Made by a program: the position numbers and the translations under genes | In this document: in pieces, positions 34,710 to 42,215 of the stretch | How the letters are laid out: every line of letters begins with the position of its first letter | Position numbering within the stretch: position 1 is the stretch's first letter | Notes under the pieces: generated by a model | Database searches by the model: none | What the model was told of the DNA's origin: nothing | Seen by the model: only the letters and a program-made list of their open reading frames with translations | Assembly (NCBI GenBank): GCA_022841325.1 | Contig: JALHRS010000052.1 | Coordinates: forward strand, 1 to 42,215 | Reading direction: 5' to 3' | From: Lysobacterales bacterium | GTDB taxonomy: Bacteria > Pseudomonadota > Gammaproteobacteria > Xanthomonadales > SZUA-5 | DNA length: 42,215 nt

Positions 34710-34815
34710 GTGGGGGCAAGCCTCCGGGAAAATCAGGATCGCCGGCAATTCCGGCTCATCGCAGCCCAAATGCGGGCAGATCGGCCGCCGGTGAGGAGCG
34801 GGCGCCTGCGCCGAC

Positions 34816-34821
34816 TAGACT
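34816..34821 (+). promoter_or_regulatory. Candidate -10 box for murJ
   Basis: TAGACT at 34816-34821 would start transcription near 34828 and give a leader of about 24 nt before the murJ ATG. The -35 region is not recognisable. Confidence 0.35.
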
Positions 34822-34851
34822 TGGCCGCCTCGGGATACTGCTCTTGCGCGC

Positions 34852-36411
34852 ATGAAACTGCTTCGCTCCACCGCCATCGTCAGCGCCATGACCCTGCTCT
34901 CGCGGGTGCTGGGCTTTGTCCGTGATCTGGTGTTTGCCCAGAAGTTCGGCGCCAGTCTGGCGACCGACGCCTTCTATGTGGCCTTTCGCATTCCCAATTT
35001 CATGCGCCGGTTGTTTGCCGAGGGTTCGTTCTCGCTGGCCTTCGTGCCGGTGCTGGCCGAATACCGCCAGCGCGGAGATCGTGAGGCGCTGCGGCATTTC
35101 GTCGATCATGTCTGTGGCACGCTGGCGGCGATCCTGCTGATCGTCGTCGCCCTCGGCATCTTTGCCGCTCCGGTATTTGTCTCGGCCTTCGCTCCGGGCT
35201 TTCTCGACAAGCCGGAGAAATTCGAACTGACCGCGCAGATGTTGCGCATCACCTTTCCCTACATCCTGCTGATCTCGCTGGCCGGCTTTGCCGGCGGCAT
35301 CCTCAACAGCTACAGCCGTTTTGCGCTTCCGGCGCTGTCGCCGGTGCTGCTGAACATCGCCTTGATTGCTGCGGCCGTCTGGCTGGCACCCTTTTTCGAC
35401 GAGCCGGTCAAGGCGCTGGCCTGGGGTGTGCTGATCGGCGGCGTGCTGCAGCTGCTGATGCAGTTGCCGGGTCTGGCTCGCCTGGGCTTGTTGCCAAGGC
35501 CGCGCTGGGGGTGGGGTGACGCCGGTGTGCGCAAGGTTCTGAAGCTCATGATTCCGACCCTGTTCGGATCGTCGGTGGCCCAGGTCAATCTGCTGATCGA
35601 TACCCTGATCGCCTCCTTTCTGGTTACCGGCAGCGTGACCTGGCTGTACTACACCGATCGCTTGCTGGAGTTTCCGCTCGGCATCTTCGGCGTGGCTCTG
35701 GGAACGGTGATCCTGCCGCACCTGTCAGGCAAGCATGCGGCGCAGGATCCTGAAGGCTTCACCCATTCGGTGGATTGGGGCTTGCGGCTGGGGCTGTTCA
35801 TCGCGCTGCCGGCGACGGTGTTCCTGATTCTGCTGGCCGAGCCGATGTTCCTGACCTTGTTCGGCTACGGCCGTTTCAGTGCTTTCGATGCGCAGATGTC
35901 GGGCCTGAGTCTCGCCGCGCTGGCGCTGGGTTTGCCGGCCTTCGTCGCGGTCAAGGTGCTGGCGCCGGCCTTCTATGCTCGCCAGGACACGAAAACGCCG
36001 GTCAAGGCCGGCATCGCCAGCATGCTTTCCAACATCGTGCTGAACGTGATCTTCGTCGGCATCTGGGTGTGGACCGGGCGCCCCGGTGCGCATGCGGGTC
36101 TGGCGCTGTCCAGCGCGCTGGCCGGCTACATCAATGCCGGATTGCTGTTCCACTGGTTGCGGCGTTCGGGCGCCTACCGGCCTGGCAGCGGCTGGGGGCG
36201 TTACGGTTTGTCTCTGACGATGGCAACCCTGGCGGCGTCGGCTGCGGTGCTGCTGGTCTCGGGCCAGACGCCCGAGCCGGTCACGCTCAATGCCTGGCAG
36301 CGGCTGCTGTGGTTGACGCTGGCCGTGGCTGCGGGCGGCCTGAGTTATCTGCTGGCCGCCTTTGCCTCCGGTCTGCGTCCCCGGCATCTGCGTGACCGGA
36401 GCCCGACATGA
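34852..36411 (+). CDS. murJ: Lipid II flippase MurJ (MviN)
   Basis: MurJ flips the peptidoglycan precursor lipid II from the cytoplasmic to the periplasmic face of the inner membrane. The 519-residue protein has about 14 hydrophobic segments and the conserved start LLRSTAIVSAMTLLSRVLGFVRD. RNIPNFMRRLFAEGSFS-like sequence (IPNFMRRLFAEGSFS at ~45-60) and GRFSAFDA in the seventh-helix region are also typical. An Arg near the N-terminus in RVLGFVRD belongs to the essential central cavity. It opens the murJ-ribF-ileS-lspA-ispH block, a core order in this group. Confidence 0.96.
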   Translation: MKLLRSTAIVSAMTLLSRVLGFVRDLVFAQKFGASLATDAFYVAFRIPNFMRRLFAEGSFSLAFVPVLAEYRQRGDREALRHFVDHVCGTLAAILLIVVALGIFAAPVFVSAFAPGFLDKPEKFELTAQMLRITFPYILLISLAGFAGGILNSYSRFALPALSPVLLNIALIAAAVWLAPFFDEPVKALAWGVLIGGVLQLLMQLPGLARLGLLPRPRWGWGDAGVRKVLKLMIPTLFGSSVAQVNLLIDTLIASFLVTGSVTWLYYTDRLLEFPLGIFGVALGTVILPHLSGKHAAQDPEGFTHSVDWGLRLGLFIALPATVFLILLAEPMFLTLFGYGRFSAFDAQMSGLSLAALALGLPAFVAVKVLAPAFYARQDTKTPVKAGIASMLSNIVLNVIFVGIWVWTGRPGAHAGLALSSALAGYINAGLLFHWLRRSGAYRPGSGWGRYGLSLTMATLAASAAVLLVSGQTPEPVTLNAWQRLLWLTLAVAAGGLSYLLAAFASGLRPRHLRDRSPT

Positions 36412-36439
36412 TGGCGTCGAGTGCGGCACGCGGCCTAGC

Positions 36440-36445
36440 TATACT
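36440..36445 (+). promoter_or_regulatory. Candidate -10 box for ribF-ileS-lspA-ispH
   Basis: TATACT at 36440-36445 matches the -10 consensus at five of six bases in the 55-bp gap after murJ. The -35 region is weak. A start near 36452 would leave about 15 nt before the ribF ATG. Confidence 0.45.
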
Positions 36446-36466
36446 CGCGTCTTTTTGCAGCGCACC

Positions 36467-37399
36467 ATGAATATCAGTCGCAGCCATCGTGGCGCAGCCC
36501 TGACGCCGGCCGGCAGCATTGTTGCCATCGGTGCTTTCGACGGCGTGCATCTGGGGCATCAGGCCTTGCTGGCGCAACTGCGCGAGCGCGCCGCGGTGCT
36601 CGGATTGCCTTCGGTTGCGGTCTGTTTCGAGCCGCTGCCGCGCCAGTATTTCGCCCGCGGCCCGGTGCTGCGGCTGACGCCCGCGCGCGAGCGTATCGAG
36701 CGCATCGGTGCCTGTGGCATTGATCATCTGCTGGCGCTGCGCTTCGATCAGGCGCTGGCCGCCACCAGCGCTGAAGATTTCATCGAGAACGTGCTGGTCG
36801 ATCGCCTGCAGGCGCGCGAGGTCTGGGTCGGTCCCGGGTTTCGCTTCGGGCATCAGCGTGGCGGCGATTTCGAACTGCTGCAGTCACTGGGTCAGCGTCA
36901 TGGTTATGTCGCCCGCGAGATCGCCGCGCTCACCGCCAATGGCGAGCGCATCAGCAGTTCGCAGATCCGTGCCGAGTTGGTGGCCGGCCAATTCGATGCC
37001 GCCGAGCGTGCGCTGGGACGCCGTTTCACCTATGCCGGCCGGGTCGTCCGCGGCCAGCAGTTGGGCCGGCAGCTGGGATTTCCCACCGCCAACCTGCGTT
37101 GGCCGCAGAATTCGCTGGGTTTCGGCGGCATCTTTGCCGTCAGGGTCGACGGCGACGGACTCGAGCGTCATCCGGGCGTGGCCAGCCTGGGTTACCGACC
37201 CGCCGTCGGCGGCAAGGAACTGCTGCTCGAGGTCCATCTGTTCAGATTTGATGGCGACCTCTACGGAAAGCGGTTAACCATAGACTTCATTGCGAAGCAA
37301 CGGGACGAGTGGCATTTTCCCGATCTCGCATCCCTCGTTGAGCAGATTCGTCGCGACGCCGACGAAGCGCTTTCTTTGCTCGGAGTAAACCCAGCGTGA
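36467..37399 (+). CDS. ribF: Bifunctional riboflavin kinase/FAD synthetase RibF
   Basis: RibF phosphorylates riboflavin to FMN and then adenylylates it to FAD. The 310-residue protein has the nucleotidyl-transferase motif GAFDGVHLGH (22-31) with the ISSSQIR region in the N-terminal FAD-synthetase half. The C-terminal flavokinase half has LGFPTANL and the GVASLGYRPAVGG stretch. The ATG at 36467 gives the normal length; the longer in-frame start overlaps murJ. The stop overlaps the ileS GTG start (GTGA), so translation is coupled. Confidence 0.96.
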   Translation: MNISRSHRGAALTPAGSIVAIGAFDGVHLGHQALLAQLRERAAVLGLPSVAVCFEPLPRQYFARGPVLRLTPARERIERIGACGIDHLLALRFDQALAATSAEDFIENVLVDRLQAREVWVGPGFRFGHQRGGDFELLQSLGQRHGYVAREIAALTANGERISSSQIRAELVAGQFDAAERALGRRFTYAGRVVRGQQLGRQLGFPTANLRWPQNSLGFGGIFAVRVDGDGLERHPGVASLGYRPAVGGKELLLEVHLFRFDGDLYGKRLTIDFIAKQRDEWHFPDLASLVEQIRRDADEALSLLGVNPA

Positions 37400-40203
37400 C
37401 TGATTACAAGCACACCATCCAGCTGCCGACCACGGCCTTCGCCATGAAGGCGGATCTGGCCAATCGTGAGCCGGCCATGCTGGCGGCCTGGGAAGAGCAG
37501 GGCTTGTACGCTGCGCTGCAGGCGGCTACCGCCGACCGCAAGGCTTTCGTGCTGCACGACGGCCCGCCCTATGCCAACGGCGATATCCACATCGGCCACG
37601 CGGTCAACAAGATCCTCAAGGACATCGTGGTCAAGTCCAGGCTGTTGTCCGGCTATCGCTCGCCCTATGTGCCGGGCTGGGATTGCCACGGATTGCCGAT
37701 CGAGGTGGCGGTGGAAAAGAAGGTGGGCAAGGTCGGCCACAAGGTCGACGCCCGCCAGTTCCGCGCCGAATGTCGCAAATACGCCGCGCTGCAGATCGAT
37801 CGCCAGCGCGAGGACTTCAAGCGTCTGGGTGTGCTCGGTGCCTGGGAGCAGCCCTATCGCACGATGGACTTCCAGTTCGAGGCGGACATGGTCCGCGCGC
37901 TGGCGCAGATCGTCGAGCGCGGTCACGTGGTCCGCGGATTCAAGCCGGTGCACTGGTGTTTCGATTGCCGCAGCGCCCTGGCCGAAGCCGAGATCGAATA
38001 CGGCAACAAGGTCGACCCGGCCATCGATGTGATGCTGCCTTTTGTCGATGGCGCAGCGCTGGCGCAAGCTTTTGGCCTGGCGACGCCCATCGACGACGGC
38101 TTTGCGGCGATCTGGACCACGACGCCGTGGACGCTGCCGTCGAATCAGGCGGTGGCGGTCAACCCGGAGCTGGAATACGCGCTGGTGCGCACCGAGCGCG
38201 GGCACCTGGTGCTCGCAGACGCTCTGGTCGAACGCTGTCTCAAGCGCTTCAAGCTGGAGGGCGAAGTGGTGGCGCGTTGCCTCGGCGCCGCGCTGGAGCG
38301 GGTCGATGTGCGCCATCCCTTCTACGATCGGGTGTCGTTGCTGATCACCGGTGATCATGTCAGTGCCGAAGACGGCACCGGTCTGGTGCATACCTCGCCG
38401 GCCTATGGCGTCGAGGATTTCCTGGCGCTGAAACGCTACACCGACGAGGTCATCAATCCGGTGCAGGGCGATGGCCGCTACGCGGCCGATCTGCCGCTAT
38501 TCGGTGGAATGCGCATCAGCGAAGCCAACCCGCAGATCATCGAACATCTGCGCAGCGTCGACCGTCTGCTGGCCGCGTTCGAATCGGATCACAGCGTGGC
38601 CCATTGCTGGCGCCACAAGACGCCGACCATTTTCCGGGCCACGCCGCAATGGTTCATCAGCATGGAAGCGGCGGGTCTGCGCGATCAGGCGATGGCGGCC
38701 ATCGACACCGTGCGCTGGGTGCCCGAATGGGGCAAGGAACGCATTCAGGGCATGATCTCCGGCCGGCCGGACTGGTGCATCTCGCGCCAGCGCACCTGGG
38801 GCGTGCCGATCGCGCTGTTTGTCGACAAGGTCCATCAGGCGCCGCATCCGCGTTCGGTCGAGCTGATGCATCAGGTCGCCGAGCGCATCGAGCAAGGCGG
38901 GGTCGATGCCTGGTACGACCTCGATGCGCGTGATCTGCTCGGCGACGAAGCCGATCACTACGACAAGGTCACCGATATCCTGGATGTCTGGTTCGACTCG
39001 GGCGTGACTCACCGCTGCGTGGTCGAGGCGCGTAGCGAGTTGGCTGGCGTTCCGGCCGATCTGTATCTGGAGGGTTCCGATCAGCATCGCGGCTGGTTCC
39101 AGTCCTCCTTGCTGACCAGCACGGCCATGCGTGGCACCGCGCCGTATCGGCAGGTCCTGACCCATGGCTTCACGGTCGACGCCGACGGCAAGAAGATGAG
39201 CAAGTCGGCCGGCAATGTGGTTGCGCCGCAGCAGGTAATGAAGACGCTGGGCGCCGATGTGCTGCGGCTGTGGGTGGCCGCGACCGACTATCGCGCCGAA
39301 ATGAGCGTGTCGGACGAGATTCTCAAGCGGGTCTCCGAGTCGTACCGGCGCATCCGCAACACCTGCCGCTACCTGCTCGCCAACCTCAACGGCTTCGAAC
39401 CGGACCAGCATCTGGTCGCGCATGCGGAACTGCTGCCCTTCGACCAGTGGATCGTCGATCAGGCCTGGCAGCTGCAGCAGCGCGCGATCAAGAGCTACGA
39501 GGACTACCAGTTCCACCAGATCTATCAGGAGCTGCATGGCTTCTGCAGCGTGCAGCTCGGCGCCTTCTACCTCGACGTGCTGAAGGACCGCATGTACACG
39601 CTGCAGCCCGATTCGCTGGCGCGGCGCTCGGGGCAGACGGCGATGTACCACGTGGCCGAGGCCATGGTGCGCTGGATGGCGCCGATCCTGAGCTTCACCG
39701 CTGACGAGATCTGGAGCTTCCTGCCGGCCCGCAAGGACAGCTCGCCGCTGTTCTCGACCTGGTATCAGGGACTGGCGCCATTGCCGCATGACGCCCGGGT
39801 GTCTGCCTTGCAGTGGACCCAGTTGCTGAGTCTGCGCGAGGCCGTCAATCAGGCACTGGAACCGATGCGCAAGGACAAGCGCATCGGCTCCGGGCTGGAC
39901 GCCGAACTGGATCTGTATCTGCCCGCCGAGCAGCTGAGCGCTCTGGCCGAACTGGGGCCTGAACTTCGCTTCCTGTTCCTGGTCTCAGCCGTACACCTCA
40001 GCCCGCTTGAGTCGGCGCCCGGAGACGCCATGTCGGTGTCCGGAAGTACGTCGCGCCTGCGGGTGCGGGTCAGCGAAGCGGCCAAGTGCGCGCGCTGCTG
40101 GCATCATCGGCAGGATGTGGGCAGCCACGCCAGCCATCCGGAACTGTGCGGTCGATGTGTGGAGAACGTGGATGGAAGCGGTGAAAGCCGGCAGTGGTTC
40201 TAG
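37396..40203 (+). CDS. ileS: Isoleucyl-tRNA synthetase
   Basis: The 935-residue class I synthetase has HIGH at 65-68 (GDIHIGHAVNK) and KMSKS at 600-604. The CP1 editing domain between them includes TTPWTLPSNQA and the EDGTGLVHTSPAYG pocket. The C-terminal zinc module is CARCWHHRQDVG...CGRC. All elements needed for charging and for proofreading valine are present. It begins with GTG, overlapping the ribF stop by four bases. It is of the usual bacterial (mupirocin-sensitive) long type with the C-terminal zinc finger. Confidence 0.97.
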   Translation: MTDYKHTIQLPTTAFAMKADLANREPAMLAAWEEQGLYAALQAATADRKAFVLHDGPPYANGDIHIGHAVNKILKDIVVKSRLLSGYRSPYVPGWDCHGLPIEVAVEKKVGKVGHKVDARQFRAECRKYAALQIDRQREDFKRLGVLGAWEQPYRTMDFQFEADMVRALAQIVERGHVVRGFKPVHWCFDCRSALAEAEIEYGNKVDPAIDVMLPFVDGAALAQAFGLATPIDDGFAAIWTTTPWTLPSNQAVAVNPELEYALVRTERGHLVLADALVERCLKRFKLEGEVVARCLGAALERVDVRHPFYDRVSLLITGDHVSAEDGTGLVHTSPAYGVEDFLALKRYTDEVINPVQGDGRYAADLPLFGGMRISEANPQIIEHLRSVDRLLAAFESDHSVAHCWRHKTPTIFRATPQWFISMEAAGLRDQAMAAIDTVRWVPEWGKERIQGMISGRPDWCISRQRTWGVPIALFVDKVHQAPHPRSVELMHQVAERIEQGGVDAWYDLDARDLLGDEADHYDKVTDILDVWFDSGVTHRCVVEARSELAGVPADLYLEGSDQHRGWFQSSLLTSTAMRGTAPYRQVLTHGFTVDADGKKMSKSAGNVVAPQQVMKTLGADVLRLWVAATDYRAEMSVSDEILKRVSESYRRIRNTCRYLLANLNGFEPDQHLVAHAELLPFDQWIVDQAWQLQQRAIKSYEDYQFHQIYQELHGFCSVQLGAFYLDVLKDRMYTLQPDSLARRSGQTAMYHVAEAMVRWMAPILSFTADEIWSFLPARKDSSPLFSTWYQGLAPLPHDARVSALQWTQLLSLREAVNQALEPMRKDKRIGSGLDAELDLYLPAEQLSALAELGPELRFLFLVSAVHLSPLESAPGDAMSVSGSTSRLRVRVSEAAKCARCWHHRQDVGSHASHPELCGRCVENVDGSGESRQWF

Positions 40204-40720
40204 GGTGAGTCGCTGGGGCGGTTGGGTCTGGCTGCTGTTGTCGGCGGTCATCATCCTTCTCGACCAGTGGACCAAGACCATCGCCGTGGCCCATCTGCAA
40301 TATCAGGTGTCGGTCCCGGTGGTGCCGGGATTGAACTGGACGCTGGTCCACAATCAGGGCGGCGCCTTCAGCTTCCTGAGCGATCATGGCGGCTGGCAGC
40401 GCTGGTTCTTCCTGGTGGTCTCGAGCATCGTCACCGTCGTGCTGATCGAGTGGCTGCGGCGCACGGTGCGCCATCACTGGCTGCTGTGCCTGCCCCTGGC
40501 GCTGCTGATCGGCGGCGCCATCGGCAATCTCATTGACCGCGCTCGTCTTGGCTATGTCATTGATTTTGTAGATGTGTACTACGGGACATGGCATTGGCCG
40601 GCCTTCAATGTGGCTGATTCCGGCATTACCGTCGGCATCATCCTGTTGATCGTCTACGAGTTGTTCTGGGCGCGCAAATTCGAATCGGGTAAGGGGGCGC
40701 ATGGACGTACTGCTGGCTAA
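40172..40720 (+). CDS. lspA: Lipoprotein signal peptidase LspA (signal peptidase II)
   Basis: LspA cleaves the signal peptide of diacylglyceryl-modified prolipoproteins in the inner membrane. It would process the lipoproteins encoded at 548 and 19419. The 182-residue form from the ATG at 40172 (GGAG seven bases upstream) overlaps ileS by 32 bp. A GTG at 40205 would give 171 residues, closer to the 164 of E. coli, so the start is not certain. Four transmembrane segments are visible. The aspartic dyad is Asp131 ([11 protein letters not shown]) and Asp149 (FNVADSGI), spaced 18 residues as in E. coli. Confidence 0.95.
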   Translation: MEAVKAGSGSRVSRWGGWVWLLLSAVIILLDQWTKTIAVAHLQYQVSVPVVPGLNWTLVHNQGGAFSFLSDHGGWQRWFFLVVSSIVTVVLIEWLRRTVRHHWLLCLPLALLIGGAIGNLIDRARLGYVIDFVDVYYGTWHWPAFNVADSGITVGIILLIVYELFWARKFESGKGAHGRTAG

Positions 40721-41651
40721 TCCGCGTGGCTTCTGTGCTGGTGTCGATCGCGCCATCGACATCGTCGAGCGTGCGCTGGATCTGTTCGGGGCACCGATCT
40801 ACGTGCGCCATGAAGTGGTCCACAACCGTTTCGTGGTCGAGAGCCTGCGCGCCCGTGGCGCGATCTTCATCGAGGAATTGCACGAAGTTCCGCGCGATGC
40901 CACGGTGATCTTCAGTGCCCACGGGGTGTCGCAGGCGGTCAGAACGGAGGCCAGCGAACGCGGCTTCCGGGTCTTCGATGCCACCTGCCCGCTGGTCACC
41001 AAGGTGCACATGGAGGTTTCGCGCCATTGCCGCGCCGGGCGCGACATGGTGCTGATCGGCCATGCCGGCCATCCGGAAGTGGAAGGCACGCTCGGCCAGT
41101 GGAACCGGGAAGAGGGCAGCGGCGCCATCCAGCTGGTCGAAACGGTAGCCGATGTCTGGCGTATCCAGGTCGCGCAGCCGCAGAATCTGGCCTACACCAC
41201 GCAGACCACACTGTCGGTGGATGAGACGCAGGAAATCATCTCGGCCCTGCGTGAACGCTTTCCAGGCATCCAGGGACCGCGCCACGACGACATCTGCTAC
41301 GCCACCCAGAACCGTCAGGACGCCGTGCGCGAGCTGGCCCAGCAATGCGATTGTGTGCTGGTGGTGGGCTCACCCAACAGCAGCAACAGCAACCGCTTGC
41401 GGGAACTGGCCGAACGCTTCGGCGTGCCGGCACACCTGATCGATGGCGCCGACGACATCCGCCCGGAATGGCTGACTGGTGTGTCCCGCGTGGGTGTGAC
41501 CGCGGGCGCGTCTGCACCCGAGGGGCTGGTCCAGGGCGTGGTTTCGCGCCTGATCCAGCTCGGTCAGGGCCAGGTGGTTGAGCTGGAAGGCGTCAGAGAG
41601 AGTATGGTATTCGCCCTGCCCAAGGAACTGCGTGTGGTCGTCGAGTCCTGA
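40701..41651 (+). CDS. ispH: 4-hydroxy-3-methylbut-2-enyl diphosphate reductase IspH (LytB)
   Basis: IspH is the last enzyme of the MEP isoprenoid pathway and makes IPP and DMAPP from HMBPP. The 316-residue protein has the three [4Fe-4S] cysteines Cys12 (NPRGFCAGV), Cys96 (DATCPLVTK) and Cys199 ([10 protein letters not shown]). It also has the proton-donor Glu126 in GHPEVEGT and the [10 protein letters not shown] substrate loop. It overlaps the lspA 3' end by 20 bp. It is the last gene of the ribF-ileS-lspA-ispH operon; no clear terminator is seen before the tRNA promoter. Confidence 0.97.
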   Translation: MDVLLANPRGFCAGVDRAIDIVERALDLFGAPIYVRHEVVHNRFVVESLRARGAIFIEELHEVPRDATVIFSAHGVSQAVRTEASERGFRVFDATCPLVTKVHMEVSRHCRAGRDMVLIGHAGHPEVEGTLGQWNREEGSGAIQLVETVADVWRIQVAQPQNLAYTTQTTLSVDETQEIISALRERFPGIQGPRHDDICYATQNRQDAVRELAQQCDCVLVVGSPNSSNSNRLRELAERFGVPAHLIDGADDIRPEWLTGVSRVGVTAGASAPEGLVQGVVSRLIQLGQGQVVELEGVRESMVFALPKELRVVVES

Positions 41652-41711
41652 ACGCCAGCTGCACATCGCAGGAATCTGACCCCGGGAAGCGCAATTTCAT
41701 CAAAATCCCGG

Positions 41712-41741
41712 TTGACAAAGGTATGGGTGCGAAATCACAAT
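41712..41741 (+). promoter_or_regulatory. Stable-RNA type promoter of the tRNA-tuf operon
   Basis: A consensus -35 TTGACA (41712-41717) is followed after 18 bp by CACAAT (41736-41741), a 4/6 match to -10. The discriminator just downstream is GC-rich (GTGGGCTCCG), as in promoters under stringent control. The start would fall about 8 bp before tRNA-Tyr. Confidence 0.7.
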
Positions 41742-41756
41742 AGTGGGCTCCGTCGC

Positions 41757-41841
41757 GGAGGGATACCCAAGCGGCCAAAGGGGGCTGACTGTAAATCAGC
41801 TGGCACTGCCTTCGGTGGTTCGAATCCACCTCCCTCCACCA
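41757..41841 (+). tRNA. tyrT: tRNA-Tyr (GTA)
   Basis: The 85-nt class II tRNA has acceptor GGAGGGA/TCCCTCC, anticodon GTA at 41791-41793, a long variable arm, the GGTTCGAATCC T-arm and an encoded CCA. It is first of three tRNAs before tuf, an arrangement conserved in gammaproteobacteria. Confidence 0.97.
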
Positions 41842-41866
41842 GGTTCAGGGTTTGCGGTTGAGAAAG

Positions 41867-41940
41867 GCGGGAGTAGTTCAATGGTAGAACGTCAGCCTTC
41901 CAAGCTGAACACGCGGGTTCGATTCCCGCTTCCCGCTCCA
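41867..41940 (+). tRNA. glyT: tRNA-Gly (TCC)
   Basis: The 74-nt tRNA has acceptor GCGGGAG/TTCCCGC with one G-U pair, anticodon TCC at 41899-41901 in the loop CTTCCAA, the GGTTCGATTCC T-arm and an encoded CCA. It reads GGA/GGG codons. Confidence 0.97.
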
Positions 41941-41980
41941 GCCGCATACCAGAGCCGGAACTGAAAAAATTACCGTTTAC

Positions 41981-42056
41981 GCCCATGTAGCTCAGTCGGT
42001 AGAGCACCTCCTTGGTAAGGAGGAGGTCGCTGGTTCGATTCCAGTCGTGGGCACCA
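41981..42056 (+). tRNA. thrT: tRNA-Thr (GGT)
   Basis: The 76-nt tRNA has acceptor GCCCATG pairing with CGTGGGC (one G-T wobble), anticodon GGT at 42014-42016 in the stem CCTCC/GGAGG, the GGTTCGATTCC T-arm and an encoded CCA. It is separated from tuf by 41 bp. Confidence 0.97.
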
Positions 42057-42097
42057 TTTCAGAAAGTCGTCAATGACGCACGCATCAGAGGCCGATC

Positions 42098-42215
42098 ATG
42101 TCCAAGAGCAAATTTGAGCGCACCAAGCCGCACGTCAACGTGGGCACGATTGGCCACGTGGATCACGGGAAGACGACGCTGACCGCGGCGTTGACCAAGA
42201 TCGGTGCAGAGCGTT
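42098..42215 (+). CDS. tuf: Elongation factor Tu (5' end, truncated by the window)
   Basis: The first 39 residues ([19 protein letters not shown]..., then GHVDHGKT at 19-26) are the N-terminus of EF-Tu with its P-loop. EF-Tu-GTP delivers aminoacyl-tRNA to the ribosome. AGAGG lies seven bases before the ATG. The gene follows tRNA-Tyr/Gly/Thr and is probably transcribed with them, as in E. coli tufB. The reading frame is open at the window edge. Confidence 0.98.
   Translation, partial: MSKSKFERTKPHVNVGTIGHVDHGKTTLTAALTKIGAER

Overview
The window is GC-rich (about 64% by eye) chromosomal DNA from a gammaproteobacterium, most likely of the Lysobacterales (Xanthomonadales). The best clue is the core gene order at the right end: rplU-rpmA-obgE, convergent rpsT, murJ-ribF-ileS-lspA-ispH, then tRNA-Tyr/Gly/Thr-tuf. 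The palindromic intergenic repeats fit the same group. The genus cannot be fixed from sequence alone. I see no phage, insertion sequence, CRISPR array or plasmid gene.

Layout. Position 1-433 is the tail of a hybrid histidine kinase. 548-2422 encodes a 3-hydroxybutyrate-oligomer hydrolase lipoprotein. 2423-2742 is a repeat island of a large palindrome plus 19 heptamers. 2743-3735 (minus) is a GYF/RDD membrane protein, divergent from lipB-lipA (protein lipoylation). The periplasmic tail-specific protease prc follows. 8004-17441 encodes a 3145-residue exported mosaic protein: a doubled 836-residue beta-helix-like unit, a CSLREA/parallel beta-helix region, a seven-blade FG-GAP propeller between two IPT domains, Ig-like domains and DUF11. 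Three bases later comes an FHA-GGDEF diguanylate cyclase.

The minus strand from 24051 down to 18403 holds a Tat-exported extended SDR, uspA, and a phospholipid-transport (Mla-type) operon: STAS-MlaE fusion, MlaF ATPase, MlaD/MCE protein, PqiC-like lipoprotein and, unexpectedly, a small HNH endonuclease. A 76-bp palindrome supplies the stop codons of both the HNH gene and the convergent GGDEF gene. A DEAD-box helicase (24207-26105), a second repeat island (26106-26523), an NRDE protein and a PilZ protein follow.

The ribosomal and Obg genes lead into an RNA-repair locus placed between rpsT and murJ: rtcB and rtcA (minus) with the divergent sigma-54 activator rtcR. The rtcB-rtcA gap carries a second copy of the heptamer repeat. 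The right end is the murJ-ribF-ileS-lspA-ispH block, whose last four genes overlap, then a three-tRNA cluster and the 5' end of tuf.

No wholly new multi-gene defence system is evident. The most unusual items are the giant secreted protein with its coupled FHA-GGDEF gene, the HNH gene inside the lipid-transport operon, the 76-bp stop-codon palindrome, the structured rtcB/rtcR control region, and the density of different palindromic repeat families in non-coding gaps.
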